From Cryptomeria japonica (taxonomy: Eukaryota > Streptophyta > Pinopsida > Cupressales > Cupressaceae): DNA of 64,000 bases. The stretch covers positions 143,350,897-143,414,896 of the forward strand of contig NC_081407.1 of assembly GCF_030272615.1 (NCBI RefSeq), read 5' to 3'. The position numbers and the translations under genes were made by a program. Each line of letters starts with the position of its first letter. Position 1 is the stretch's first letter. Of this stretch, positions 22,534 to 33,960 are shown in pieces. The notes beneath the pieces were generated by a model. The model was not told the DNA's origin. It worked only from the letters and a program-made list of their open reading frames with translations, and did not search any database.

Positions 22534-22554
22534 CCCCCCCTTAAGTGCAACTTA
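22534..22554 (-). other. Polypurine tract of element G
   Basis: On the minus strand, GCACTTAAGGGGGGG lies directly upstream of the 3' LTR. This is the expected primer site for plus-strand synthesis. Confidence 0.75.
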
Positions 22555-22757
22555 GGGGAATGCACTTAAGTCTACAATGCAACTAAGCAATGCAAGATGG
22601 GTCCTGGCTACTAGGCCATGTTAGGTACACATGTACAAATGAAAATGCATGAAAACCAATGCAATGAAATCTCTCACAAAGTGGGGAAAGAGAGAAAAAC
22701 CCAATGGGAAAAAAACCTCCCCCAAAAGAGAGATGAAAAACTAGATACAAAGAAGTC

Positions 22758-25034
22758 TCATAGAAGTATGTGAAGGACAAAACCCCATGTGAGGAAAAAT
22801 TCCCCCCCATATGAGAGAAGAAGAGAAGCTAGGAAGCCGCCCCTCAATGTGGAATTTGCACCAATGATAGAAGATCGATGTATGAAGAAACTACTCCATG
22901 AACGTCGAAAAATATTCCTCCCCTTAGGAAGAAACAAAACCAAAGGTGTATCCATGAAGTCTCCCCAATCATGAAGGGAAGATGTATGAAGAAAACTCAT
23001 GATGAAAGGAATCTCTGAAAACTGCTCAAGTGTCCCCATGTTGATGCTGAAAGATACCCCCTCCATAGGTGGTAAACTGTGCCACACTACTGAAAAAGGC
23101 ACTCTAAGATCTAGTGGAGATGAATGTAGAACAATACCCAAAGACTCACATGTCTCCTCAAAAAATAAAGAGACCTCCTCCAACTGTTGTACATAAGTAT
23201 CCACAATCATATCAACCTCAAAAGAATGATCATGTAGAGAATGAACAAGAGGGTCAGAGTGTGCCCTCCCAACAATCGAAGAAGGATCATCTTCATCAAA
23301 GAGAAGATGAATGTCATCAATAATGTCTCCCAAATCTGCAAAGTAGGATTCCACAAACAAACCTGTAATGTCTGTCAAGTAACCATCCCATGAATCTGAA
23401 GGTGGAAGACAATGAATATCCTACTGCACTGAATCACATGAAGGCAAAACTGTCGCACTATCCACATCATCAGGTGCAATAGGTGATGTGATATCAATAT
23501 GAGGAGATGGAATACAAGGCTCAAGAATAGGGTCACATGTGAGAATCCCCATGTTCAAGTGTCCAAAGTTCTCCTCAAAAACTGAACCATCACAAGAAGT
23601 GTGATCATCATGTGTAGAATCATCAAATGTGAAATCATCATCATCAACAAAATCTGAAAAGGAGTATAATCGAGATGCATGATCAACCACCCTTGTCGCA
23701 ATGATAGCTCTAGTCTCCAAGTCTCTAATGAAAACTAACTCAAGTGTGAACTCCACAACTCTCTTAGTTGCGTCATGTGTGATTTGATAGATAGAAAGGA
23801 GATTGTTTGTCAAGTGGGGTACACATAGCACATCATTGAAGGAGTTATCCCCAATGTCAATATATCCTTTCCCAATCACATCCATGTATGTATGATTGCC
23901 CATGAAAATCTGCAGCATGTTGCAAGGCTCAAATGTAGAGAACATAGACTACAAAGACGCCATATGATGAGAAGCCCCTGAATCTAGAAGCCATCTCTCT
24001 GAATCATGACTAGTAGTAGCACATAGAGCTTTTCCTTTTCTTGTTCCAAAAGAGTGAGTCTTCCCACTTGTAGAAGCCATGAATTCTTTCCCTTTTCCTT
24101 TTGAATGTGAGGAAGTGGAAGTTGATGAATCATCATTCTTGTAGACATTAGGTAAATCAATGTTATGCTTTTTGATGATATGTGTGAGCTCATCAATCTT
24201 CTTAGAATGACAATGATGCTCCTCATGACCAACCTTTTTACAATAGGCACAAGTAGGTCTCTCCCTCTTTGGTGAGTTATCCCTCTTGGAAGAGGATGAA
24301 TCTCCTTGTTATGGAGAGGACGATGCTTTGTCCTTAGGATTTGATCTCCATTTCTTCTTGTTTGAGTTGTCCTTTCCTTGATTTCCTTTGTTCTCTTGAT
24401 TTGCCACTAACGCTTGAGACTTAGAAGCCTTAAGAATGCCCATTCTTATCAACTTAGTTTGTTCCATCATCAAAATTTCATTGAAAGCATCAAATGTAGG
24501 CATTGTGTAGCTTGAACCCATTGTCATCCTATGGGTTTGGAAACTAGAAACAAATGTTGCATATTCTTGTGGAAGATTGCCTATCAAGTTGAATATCAAT
24601 TGAGTATCCTTCGTATCAATGCCACAATCTTTGAGTTGTGCCCTCAACTCATTTGCCTTAGTGACATAATCTTGTATAGTATCAAAGTTCTTGGGATCTA
24701 ACATGGTGAGATCACTATCAATTTGATATCCCCTAATCTCATCAACTTGACCATATAATTCTTGAAACTTTTGCCAAGCATCCTTGATTAGAGTATATTT
24801 TTCAATATGAAAAATGAGATCCTTTGATACATACTTTCTTAAGGTACCAATTGCCATGATATTTTTAGTGAGCCAATCCAAATGACCAACTGGATCAACC
24901 TTAGGATCAGCAGGAGCAACAATAGTTCCATCAATATAATGAGTTAGTCCTTTTTCCATAAGTTTACTCCATGCATCAATTTTCCAAGTAGCATAATTAT
25001 GAGGAGTTAAGAGAGGAAACTTAGAAGAACCCAT
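22758..25034 (-). pseudogene. Gag-protease with novel C-terminal extension (element G)
   Basis: One frame of 759 codons, with the start taken at the ATG at 25034 (an upstream in-frame ATG at 25058 also exists). In-frame stops at 24309, about 23949 and 23421 all fit CAA/CAG to stop. A copia gag (UBN2-like) covers about the first 200 residues, with W-K-I-D-A-W, L-I-F-N-L-I-G-N-L-P and the usual helical pattern. A CCHC knuckle (C-A-Y-C-x4-H-x4-C) is near 24235, and a retropepsin site L-L-D-S-G-A-S-H-H-M near 23975. Past the protease, about 390 codons rich in Asp, Ser, His and Phe show no integrase or polymerase motif; a short F-G-H-L-N may be a leftover of the pre-integrase region. The element would need pol from another copia element. 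Confidence 0.8.
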
Positions 25035-25848
25035 AGTAGCAAAAAGGAAGGAACACAAGAGGAAAAAAGCACAAGAGACACCCCCCCAAAATCACTCCAT
25101 CAAAGTACCCCCCAAAATAATGATTTTGGCACTTTATATGTAGTGCATGTACAATAGGTCACTTGCAAAACAAGGCAAAGTGGACTTCTGATTTCAATTT
25201 ACAACTTCTCAAAATGAGATCTAAGAGACTTCAACAAATACTACTAGTGATCTAAACTGAGATCCAAGCAAAATCCAAGTACCAAATATGTCAAAAATGG
25301 CCAAATAATGAAAGTACAATTTCTACTTAAAATTACTACAAACAAATGGTAGGTTATGAAAGTAGATGAAAAAATATGCACTTTCAAAAAAAATGGCACC
25401 TGAAAAGGAGTCCATATGAGCCCAAATGAAGCCTCCAAAGTTGTAAAAATTGAGATTTCATGATTTATGAAAACCTTGTATCTAAAAATTAGAAAAATTA
25501 TGCACCACTGTACAAATCCTGAAATTCTACCCCAAAACAAAAAAAATTGCTCGAAAAAATGAGTCCGGATGAGTGAGATATTGCTATTTGAAAATCGCCT
25601 GCAAAATTATAATTTCTGGAAAATTTTTGTCATGGCTTCAAACTTCAAATGCCTCTAGATTTGGCCTCTGAAGTTTGATTTGGATGAAACAAAAGGAAAA
25701 ACTAACTTTCTTGGACCTCCTCAATCCAACGATAACCTCATATTTGATCCATCAAGCTTCAATAATAACCTGCAATAGAAAATTCCAAAATGCAAACCCC
25801 AAATAGCATCAAATTTTTGTCAATTGGCAAACCAATGACACTCTAATG

Positions 25849-25862
25849 GCTCTGATACCAAG
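25849..25862 (-). other. Primer-binding site of element G
   Basis: The minus strand reads CTTGGTATCAGAGC straight after the 5' LTR, a full match to the initiator tRNA-Met primer sequence TGGTATCAGAGC. Confidence 0.88.
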
Positions 25863-26323
25863 TGAGATTTTGCCAAGATCAAGAGGTAATGGAAAGCACA
25901 AATAAGAGAGAACAAAATAGATGATAGAAATAAACTATATTCTATCAAGATGAAAAATATGATCAACTGAATCATTAAGCATTACATACAATGAATATAA
26001 GCCTGCTTATATAGGCAAGGCTATATGGATATGTGAGCATACAAACATGACATGTGGCTCAATAAGAAACAAGGCTAGGTAGGAAATAGGTGTGGGTAAG
26101 TAGGAGAAATAATATAATAGTCCACATAAGGTGGATCACCCACTGAATGTGGAGTGTAACAACAAGATCACACCATAAAAGGTGGAAATTCTCCTACACA
26201 CACTATCCCAATGTGGCACAAATACCCAAGTGTCTCATACCCAAACTATTATGAAATGCATTTCCTAAGTAAACTTAAGTATAGTGTAATAATATCCATG
26301 ATAAATAATTATTTACACCAACA
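25863..26323 (-). repeat. 5' LTR of element G (right on the plus strand)
   Basis: 461 bp, paired with 22073-22533. It holds TATATAAG on the minus strand at about 26007-26014. Confidence 0.92.
26007..26014 (-). promoter_or_regulatory. TATA box of element G
   Basis: TATATAAG on the minus strand inside the 5' LTR, about 310 bases from its start and also present in the other LTR. It is the likely core promoter. Confidence 0.6.
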
Positions 26324-27290
26324 AACCATAATCTTCAGTGCCTCTCAAGTATTTGAAAATTCTCTTGATTGTTGTCATATGGGTTTCTTTGGGATCTGCA
26401 GAAAATCTTGCAGCTATACCTACTGCATGTGCTATATCAGGCCTATTGTGAACTACATATTGCAACTTTCCAATCATAGATCGGTAAAATGTCTCATCAA
26501 TAGATGCAGATTCATCATTCTTTGATAGTTTACAATTAGTAGTCATAGGAGTACTTACAGGTTTAGAATCCTCCATTCCAAATTTCTTCAAGATTTTCTT
26601 TATATACTTGGATTGAGTAATGAAAATCTCATTTTTCATTTGCAGTATTTGTAAACCTATAAAATACTTTATTTCACCGATTAATGACATCTCAAATTAT
26701 TTGCACATTTCATTTCCAAAGTTCTTGCATAAAGAATCATTTCCACAAAAAATAATATCATCAACAAATATGATTGAAATTAGTATTCCATTATCCTCAT
26801 CATTCTTCATATACATGTTGTTTTCACTAGTCCTCATAAATCCAATCTTTATTAAGTAGGAGTGCAACCTTTCATACCATGCTCTAGGTGCTTGCTTTAG
26901 GCCATATAAAGCTTTGTTCAACTTACATACCTAATCTTTATTCTTCTCTTCAATAAATCCTTCAGGCTACTCAATATAGACTTCTTCTTCTAGTATACCA
27001 TTCAAAAATGCAGATTTAACATCCATTTGATATACTTTGAAATTTTTGTAAGAAGCATATGCCAACAATGTTCTCACTCCCTCAAGTCTTGCCACAGGTG
27101 CAAAAATCTCACCATAGTCTATTCCTTCTTCTTGAGTATAACCTTTGCAAACTAGCCTTGCTTTATTCCGAATGACCTCACCTTTTTCATTTAGCTTATT
27201 TCTAAAAATCCATTTTGAACCGATTACATTTTTCTCTTTTTTTCTTGGGAGCAGTGTCCATGTTTCATTTTTCTTGATTTTTTCAATCTC
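26324..27290 (-). pseudogene. Reverse transcriptase and start of RNase H (element C)
   Basis: A copia reverse transcriptase read leftward: G-S-K-W-I-F-R-N-K near 27215, R-L-V-C-K-G-Y near 27150, the palm motif [12 protein letters not shown] near 27020, the copia signature [12 protein letters not shown] near 26890, and the catalytic F-V-D-D near 26765. The connection and RNase H start (S-M-I-G-K-L-Q-Y, R-P-D-I-A-H-A) follow and end at G-T-E-D-Y-G-L, where element G is inserted. Several in-frame stops are present (for example after E-M-C-K at 26697). Confidence 0.85.
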
Positions 27291-27735
27291 TTATATCATA
27301 CAATTCACCCAATCTTCATTTCTTAATGCCTCTTTTACTATCCTCGGTTCAAACTCGGATATTAGACATGTGTTATGTCTTAGTTTGTTCCTTGTCATCA
27401 CTGGAGCATCCTTATCTCCTATAATCTGACTTGATGCATGATTTCTTCTGACATATTTTGCTAATATAGGCTCGGTAGGCTCTGTATGATCTTCTTCATC
27501 ACTCGATAACTGAGTATTTTCTTCATCGGCTTTCTCAGTTAGACTTTTTGGTTGTACATATACAAACTCTTCATAATCTTCTAGTTCTTTGGAATTTCTT
27601 TCATCATTCCTTTCTGCAAGTTCATCAATTTTCACATTTGCACTTTCCACTATTTTGTTAGTTGATTTGATCAGACATTTAAATGCTTTGCTCCTAGAGG
27701 AATAACCAAGAAATGTTCCTTCCTCACTCTTCTAA
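27291..27735 (-). pseudogene. Integrase C-terminus and IN-RT linker (element C)
   Basis: This acidic, low-complexity region between the integrase core and RT is typical of copia pol. It contains Y-V-R-R-N-H-A-S-S-Q-I-I-G-D, a motif seen in shortened form in H and F as well (R-Y-V-x-L-N-H). A frameshift separates it from the integrase core upstream. Confidence 0.65.
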
Positions 27736-28620
27736 TCAAATTTTCCATTCTTTGTGAACATAACATCTACTTCCAAATATTTTAAAATAACTTACATTTG
27801 GTTTCTTGTCATACCAAATTTCATACAGTGTCTTCATAGTTCCTTTCTTCAATTGTACTCGGTTCAGGGTGTAAACTATAGTGCTTATTGCTTCTCTCCA
27901 AAATATTTGAGGTACTCTCTTTTCTATCATCAAGGTTCTGGCACAATCTACAATTGATTGGTTTCTTCTTTCAGATATCCCATTTTGCTGTGGTGTTCTC
28001 GGTGCAGACACTTGTCTCTTTATACCATGATCATTGAAAAATAAGTTAAATTCATCATAAATGAACTCTCCTCCTCTATCAGATCTTAGACATTTCAAAT
28101 GTCTTCCTGTTTCATTTTCAACTCTTGCCTTATACCATTTGAATATTTGAAAGGCTTCTGATTTCTCTTTTAAAAACATGACTGACATCATCCTTGAGTA
28201 ATAATCTACAAATAATATGAAGTATTTATCACCATAATAACTTTGAACTTTCATAGGACCACAAAGATCAGTGTGCACAAGATCTAAAATTCCTTTAGAA
28301 GTGTAAGACTTACTTGTAAAGATTGATTTTGTCATCTTACCCATCTGTCATCCTCAACATATTACATTCATAGGTTTTTCCAAGCTCGGTAGACCTCTTA
28401 CTCAGTGCTTCTTACTTATTTTGATCAGGTTATCAAAATTTACATGACAAAACCTTTTATGCCATAACCAAGTATCTTCTATTTTTGCATATAGACAATC
28501 ATTCCGAGTTGAGTCAAGATGAAATATATTGCCTCTTGTTTGAGTCCCGGTAGCAACCAACTTTCCATGTTTTTCATGAACTTTGACAATTCCTTTTTCA
28601 AATTCTATTGGTATCCTGTA
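27736..28620 (-). pseudogene. Integrase (element C)
   Basis: A pre-integrase zinc region (W-L-W-H-K-R-F-C-H-V-N-F-D near 28470) is followed by the DDE core: first Asp in H-T-D-L-C-G-P near 28275, second in L-R-S-D-R-G-G-E-F near 28075, and Glu in N-G-I-S-E-R-R-N near 27965. All three catalytic residues are intact, in contrast to H and F. The protein would insert the element's DNA into the genome. Stops occur near 28350. Confidence 0.85.
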
Positions 28621-28950
28621 TTTTTTAGTTGTGCTACACTCAACAAATTGTATTTCAGACCTTCAACCCAATATAAATCATCACATCTACCATTGTCAAG
28701 AAGTGTGATGGAAACTTTACCTTTCACAGGACATGGTGCATCATTACCAAATCTTACATAACCTCCATCATAATCTTCTAATTTAACAAACTTGTGTTTA
28801 TCACCTGTCATGTGATGTGAGCATCCACTATCTATGATCCAAGAATCATTATTATTTATGTGTGATATTAAGGCTTTTTCTTCATACCTTTCTTCATCTG
28901 CTCCATCTTTGATAGCTACATATACAACTTCCTCTGTCTCACTCCCATTA
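28605..28950 (-). pseudogene. Protease (element C)
   Basis: The copia retropepsin active site I-I-D-S-G-C-S-H-H-M-T-G-D lies near 28840-28805, with the Asp intact. The C-terminal part ends with Y-W-V-E-G-L-K-Y-N-L-L-S-V-A-Q-L. It is in the same frame as gag. Confidence 0.8.
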
Positions 28951-29054
28951 GATTTATCATCATTGGATTCCTCATCAGCTACTAGGCATGTCTTTCTATC
29001 TATCCTTTTGAAGTCTCGGTGCCCTTTGTATTGGTTGTCTTTCTATCTGTCATC

Positions 29055-30013
29055 TCAATATTCTCTCTTTTCACTAGATTCTTTGTCAGGACAGTTAGAA
29101 GCCATATGTCCAGTTTTATCACAATTAAAACATTTCAAAGGTAACTTTCCTTTATACTTACCTTTGCCTCTTGGTAACCTTTTGGCCAATAATGCTTCAA
29201 ACTCTTCTTTCTTTCTGATTTCCTCATATAGTTTGTGTACTTCTTCCATGTTTTTACAAAATCTCTCACTTGATCCACTATGATTTCCTTCAGCATACTT
29301 ATACATTCTATCATTGTAATCATTAGATTCGCCAAGATGAAAAGAATTGAATGCAGATTCAACTTTGTTAATCGAAGACCCACTGTTATCAAAATTACTT
29401 AACTCAAAAGCATGTAGCTTACCGATAGTAGCATCCAAAGAGACTGGCATGTTTGGTACAAACCTTAATTCATTAATTTCAGAGACTCGAATGGCATAAG
29501 TAGGTAGAAGTGTTCTTAGCAACTTACTTGTTACATCCTTTTCTTCAATAGTTCCTCCTGCTCCTTTGATTTGATTGACAATTTTCTTTAACCTTGTACT
29601 GTATTGGATTATGTTCTCACCTTCATTCATTCTTATGGATTCAAGTTGTCCTCTTAGTTTGTCTACTTTTTCTCTTTGAACATGTTCATCACCACCATAC
29701 ATAGATATAAGCTTATTCCATATAGCTTTGGCATCATTACAACCTTCTAGATCATTAAACTCTAAGTCGGTCAATGCTGATGTTATTTCAATCGTTGACT
29801 AAATATGTTCTTTCTTTGCCTTTATCTCTTCCATTGTCATTGGGTAGGTGCTAGGTGCAGTGTAATCATTCTCCAGATAATATGTTGCATGTTCTCCAAT
29901 TCCTAATAAGTGCAGCTTCATCCTTTTCTACCATGTGGTCAAACTTGACTTGTTCAACTTTGGTGCATCCCTTTTATACATCTTCGGATCTTGCCTCAAG
30001 TTCCTTTAAAATT
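29055..30013 (-). pseudogene. Gag (element C)
   Basis: A copia gag (UBN2 type) from about 30013 to the stop at 29055. The N-terminal part has stops near 29935 and 29815; from 29774 it is open for 239 codons. The motif E-N-I-I-Q-Y-S-T-R-L is near 29610, and an intact zinc knuckle C-F-N-C-D-K-T-G-H-M-A-S-N-C is near 29130-29090. Gag forms the particle that packages the RNA. Confidence 0.82.
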
Positions 30014-30029
30014 TCCTTTCAGAGTTCTA

Positions 30030-30043
30030 GCTCTAATACCAAT
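30030..30043 (-). other. Primer-binding site of element C
   Basis: ATTGGTATTAGAGC on the minus strand, next to the 5' LTR; one change from the initiator-Met consensus. Confidence 0.8.
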
Positions 30044-31602
30044 TGTTAGTTTAATGAGAGGAGGGGGGGGGGGTGAATCAGATAAACTCACAATTCATCA
30101 CCTTACTCGGATTCAACCTCGGTAGAACTTACTTGATATGCAACTATGACTGTAAATCATTCAAACTCATAAACTTGTAAACTTGAAACATCAAAACACA
30201 TTTAACACTAGATTTAACATGGAAACCCAAATAGGGAAAAACCATTGTGGGATTTCGGACCCACAAAGAAAATATACTCTTCTAGAGTATGCTCAGTTAA
30301 AAGCCAATCCTCTTAAAGATTACATAAACACATTGCTATATCTGACCCAGTCAAGGGATTTCCCTCAGATCTATCAGAATCTTGCACTTTGTTAGAAGTG
30401 ACCTTGTCAAAGGATTTCAAACACTCAATTAGAATGTTATCTTGCTAGAGGATTTACAAATACGACTGTCAGGTCCACTCGGTTAAGAGATTTCCTATCA
30501 CTTATAAAAATAAATAACAGTAATAAAATATATTTGCAACTTCACATCTCAAATGTTATGGCAGACTCTATGTTCTCAAAATCATCTTGTCATAAGACTT
30601 ATCTTCCTCCTTGCTAGGCTTCTCACTCTATTCTTCAATCAAATCTTCAATCTTCTGTACTCTATAATCACTTCAGCAACATCAATGTTCTTCTATCTGC
30701 CCGCATACATTGTTTATCAACTTTTCCTTATTTATAAGCAATTCCTAACTGCTTAATCTCCTTAATCACATTTCCCATGATTAATCTTAGTCATCAGATC
30801 TTCAAACTTGACTAGGTTCATTGAATCCTTCAAACTGAAAAAATCTTGCCTTGAAACTTGTATTCCTTCCTTGGTACTTGTACTCGGCTATGACCGTTCA
30901 ATCTGTGTTGTAGATCTAACTCTTGACTTTTCATTGCCATTGATCCTTAACAAACTTCTTGCATGACATTCCAATCTTCTATAAATCTCCAGCTCATTGG
31001 CATCCTTCATTTAATAATGTATTTATTCATCCAATGCATTCTGTTATTTCTCGGTTGACGCTCGATTAATTCTGAACTTTACTCAGTAGACATTTTGTAT
31101 TCGTCTTAGTTACTGTCTCGGTAGCTTTTCTTGCTGATAACACTCGATGACTTCTTTCTTATTTAACCGACATCGATAACCTTGGAATTTACCGACTAGC
31201 TCCTTGCTCGGTAAAATAGAATAGTATCAAACCTTTACTCATTCTATTGCATGAAATCTTTTCTCCTTCTTATTCTGTCTTTGAATACACATATATAGGT
31301 ATCAAAACAATCAAAATAACATAATCTCATCACTGTCTAACTCGGTAATAGTTGCCCATTGAATAACTTATTACTCCCCTTCATTTTCACATTCTTTCAG
31401 TGTCACTTACCGACATCTTTATACTCATCAAAATATACTCTTTAAGATATGGCAACATCATACTAAATGAGAAAATCAATTGCTTGACATCAATGACAAA
31501 ATTATATCATTAAGACAATAATCATCCTTTATCAATTATATCATCAATCTCCAACAACCTTCTCAATATCATCATACCAACAAACTTAATGTAATGCCAA
31601 CA
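30044..31602 (-). repeat. 5' LTR of element C
   Basis: About 1,559 bp, TGTTAG... to GCCAACA in plus-strand reading. It holds a 12-base G run near 30062, the conserved hairpin motif at 30218-30252, and a U3 half (30880-31230) with many CTCGGTA words (TACCGAG on the element strand), the same motif as in the A LTR. Confidence 0.88.
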
Positions 31603-32808
31603 GGGAGGACTTTAAGAATTGTTTCCAAGAGCAATATGGTGATAAAATAAATGTGAGCTTTATGCTCATTGAGTTCTATAACATTAGGAAGTCTGATAAT
31701 GAAATTGTCATAGATTTCAATGAGAGATTTCAGAAAGAAATGAATAGGCTTTACCAAGTGATGAGACTACATGATAATATGTGTCTGAACACTTATTATA
31801 ATGCTTTTGATTCCAAAATAGCTTACATTCTAAGGGATAAAAACCCACATAGTCTGAGAGATTCTTTTAGAATTTCCATCAATGTGGAAAGTAATAGGAA
31901 AGCATCTAGAAAGGTGGGAAGGAGGACTGATGGAAGCCTGTGGCAAGAATCAAAACAACAGCCTAATAAAGTTGCCAAGGAGGAAGACAAGATAGAAAAG
32001 TTAATGACTGCTATAAAAGATCTTACTGCTAGGGTAGGTAAGAATGATAAACCTCCTTATAATAGGAAAGATAGGCCTCCCAGATTACATGATATGCCTA
32101 TAATACCACTTGGAAGGATGGAAAACTTCAAAATGATAAGTTAAAGAACACTTAGAACCAGGACACCCTAGATCCTTTGAAAGGAGGGAATGCACATAAT
32201 ATGGAAAATACTCCTTGGTGCATGGCCTATGATGGACCACATTCTCCTCATTAGTGTGTTGTAGCTCAAGCTCTTAAAGAATCCATGAGAAAAGAGGGTG
32301 AGCCTGATATCAACATGTTTGACACTGTTCTTGAAAGTGATAATGAACCTTCACAAAGTGAATCTAGCAAGTGTGGTGTGCTAAATTATAATAAATGTTG
32401 TCAAGGACAACTGAAACTTGGTTGGCATCCCACTTTAAATGTGGTAACCATTGAAGATGAAGAAGTTTGTCTAAGAAGACCCAGTGATGAAGAGGTAAAA
32501 AATATTACCAAGGCTGCCATAGCCAAAGCCAAGCACAACTAGAATCTGAGAAGTAGTAAAAGGGATGGAGAACAGGGTGAACTTGGCTCCTTGTTTATGG
32601 AAGAAGTATCTTAGAAAAAGACAACAAGTAATAGCACCCTGTCTCAACATGGTCATGCAAAAAGTGACCAATCCAAAGATGTAGCCAAGAGTGCAGATAA
32701 TAATAATACTAGTGATTTATAAGGGACTGCTACAGCTAAAAAGGCAAGTCAGCCTAAAGCAGGAAAGGCCAAATTTAATACTAAGCCAAAAATAGTTCTA
32801 CTTTTGAT
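31603..32808 (+). pseudogene. Gag of element E, 5' truncated
   Basis: It starts in mid-frame at 31605 with E-D-F-K-N-C-F-Q-E-Q-Y, typical of the retrotransposon gag fold, and runs to a stop at 32142. A frame change follows, and a Lys/Ser-rich region runs from 32180 to 32800. C-M-A-Y-D-G-P-H-S-P-H near 32220 may be a degenerate zinc finger. Stops are numerous after 32520. Confidence 0.7.
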
Positions 32809-33504
32809 ATGACTCAGGCTTTGACCCAAATGAAGGTTACAGTCCCATTGGTAGAACTATTGAAAATAAAGGAACATAGAGAAGCCGCTCTCTCTTTATT
32901 TTCTAGTATATCAGATAATACTATAGCTTTGCCTATAGGTATGATGAAGGATGAAAAGGATCATGAGTTGCAAACCCCAGAAGTATATGTGGGAACAACT
33001 ATTACACAAGAACCTTCACAAGTTGATCCTTTCTATGTAACTTTGTTAGTGAATAATAGATTAATTAAGAACTGTATGATAGACTCTGGTGCTCTTGCAA
33101 ATGTGATGCCATATGGTGTCATGAAGGAGTTGGGATTATCAGTAAGTATTGTTTATGGGAAGTGCTATGCTATGGATAATAGAGAAGTACATGTGATAGG
33201 TACAATGAAGGATGTGGAGGTAAAGATAGCAGCATTTCCTAAAGAAAAATATAAGATGGATGTTATAGTAACTGATACAAAACCTCATTATGGCATGCTA
33301 ATATCCAGACAATGGGCTGTAGCAGTGGGGGGAAATGTTCAGTTAGATATTTCATATGCTACAATACTAGTAAATGGAAGCCATGTCAAGCTGTATAGAG
33401 AACCACAGGCTCTTAGGGTAATTGAGAAGATAGACCCTAATATGCTTAATTGTATGATTGATGTGGATCTTGATAACTTTAGAGTACAACCAATTCTACC
33501 TTAG
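32809..33504 (+). pseudogene. Protease of element E
   Basis: An open stretch of 231 codons with the retropepsin site M-I-D-S-G-A near 33077-33095, followed by the expected beta-rich core and M-L-I-S-R-Q-W near 33297. It ends in TAG at 33502. One base is probably lost near 33555, since the next domain lies in another frame. Confidence 0.8.
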
Positions 33505-33554
33505 TTGAAAAATACTAATCCTATTATTGATGAATTGGAATCTCAGCAACAAGT

Positions 33555-33960
33555 TTATGGTATATGTATTTTGATGGAGCTTGCTCTAGGGAAGGATCCA
33601 GAGTAGGAGTTCTTTTTGTGTCCCCATCAGGTATGACTTTCAAATACTCTTTTCTGTTAGCTTTCCAGTGTACAAATAACACTGCTGAATGTGAAGCCTT
33701 GTTATTGGGGCTTGAAGTTGCTAAAAGGCATGGAATTTAGTTGTTAAGAGTATTGGGGGATTCAAAGTTGGTTGTTTCTTAGGTAAGGTCTAAGTATGCA
33801 TCCAAAAATGATCGTCTGAAAAGATATAAACATGTTGTTTGGGATGTGATTGAGCACTTTTGTGCATTTTCTATTAACTAGATAGAAAGATCAAAGAACA
33901 TCATGGCTGATTTCTTAGCTAATGTTGCATTTAAAAATGATGATGTAACATTAACCGATG
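33555..33960 (+). pseudogene. RNase H domain upstream of RT (element E)
   Basis: An RNase H of the cellular/archaeal-like type: Y-F-D-G-A-C near 33573 (first Asp), N-N-T-A-E-C-E-A-L-L near 33680 (Glu), L-G-D-S-K-L-V near 33760 (second Asp), and I-M-A-D-F-L-A-N near 33900 (fourth acidic residue). TAG stops at 33738, 33780 and 33879 interrupt it. It lies between protease and RT. The dual-RNase-H Tat elements I know of carry the extra RNase H after the RT-RNase H. It is in the same frame as RT and integrase, so it is part of the polyprotein and not a later insert. Confidence 0.8.

Larger units (their letters stand above)
22073..26323 (-). mobile_element. Element G: short non-autonomous copia element
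   Basis: 4,251 bp, with LTRs of 461 bp at each end (22073-22533 and 25863-26323). It is flanked by AACTA (22068-22072) and AACCA (26324-26328), a target duplication with one change. A perfect TGGTATCAGAGC primer-binding site follows the 5' LTR and a G-run polypurine tract precedes the 3' LTR. By eye the LTRs differ at about 16 of 461 positions. The interior encodes gag and protease in one frame plus a long C-terminal extension; integrase and RT are absent. Confidence 0.9.
21119..31602 (-). mobile_element. Element C: Ty1/copia element, left LTR truncated
   Basis: The element is on the minus strand: 5' LTR at 30044-31602, primer-binding site at 30030-30043, gag, protease, integrase, RT, RNase H, polypurine tracts, then only the last 85 bases of the 3' LTR (21119-21203). 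Element G is inserted in its RNase H. The order gag-PR-IN-RT-RH marks it as copia. The right end (GCCAACA at 31602) abuts the gag of element E, so C was inserted into E; the left target duplication is lost. Confidence 0.85.

Noticed and set aside
22789-23323. Plus-strand open frames inside element G
   Set aside because: They are shadows of the minus-strand gag-protease-extension frame.
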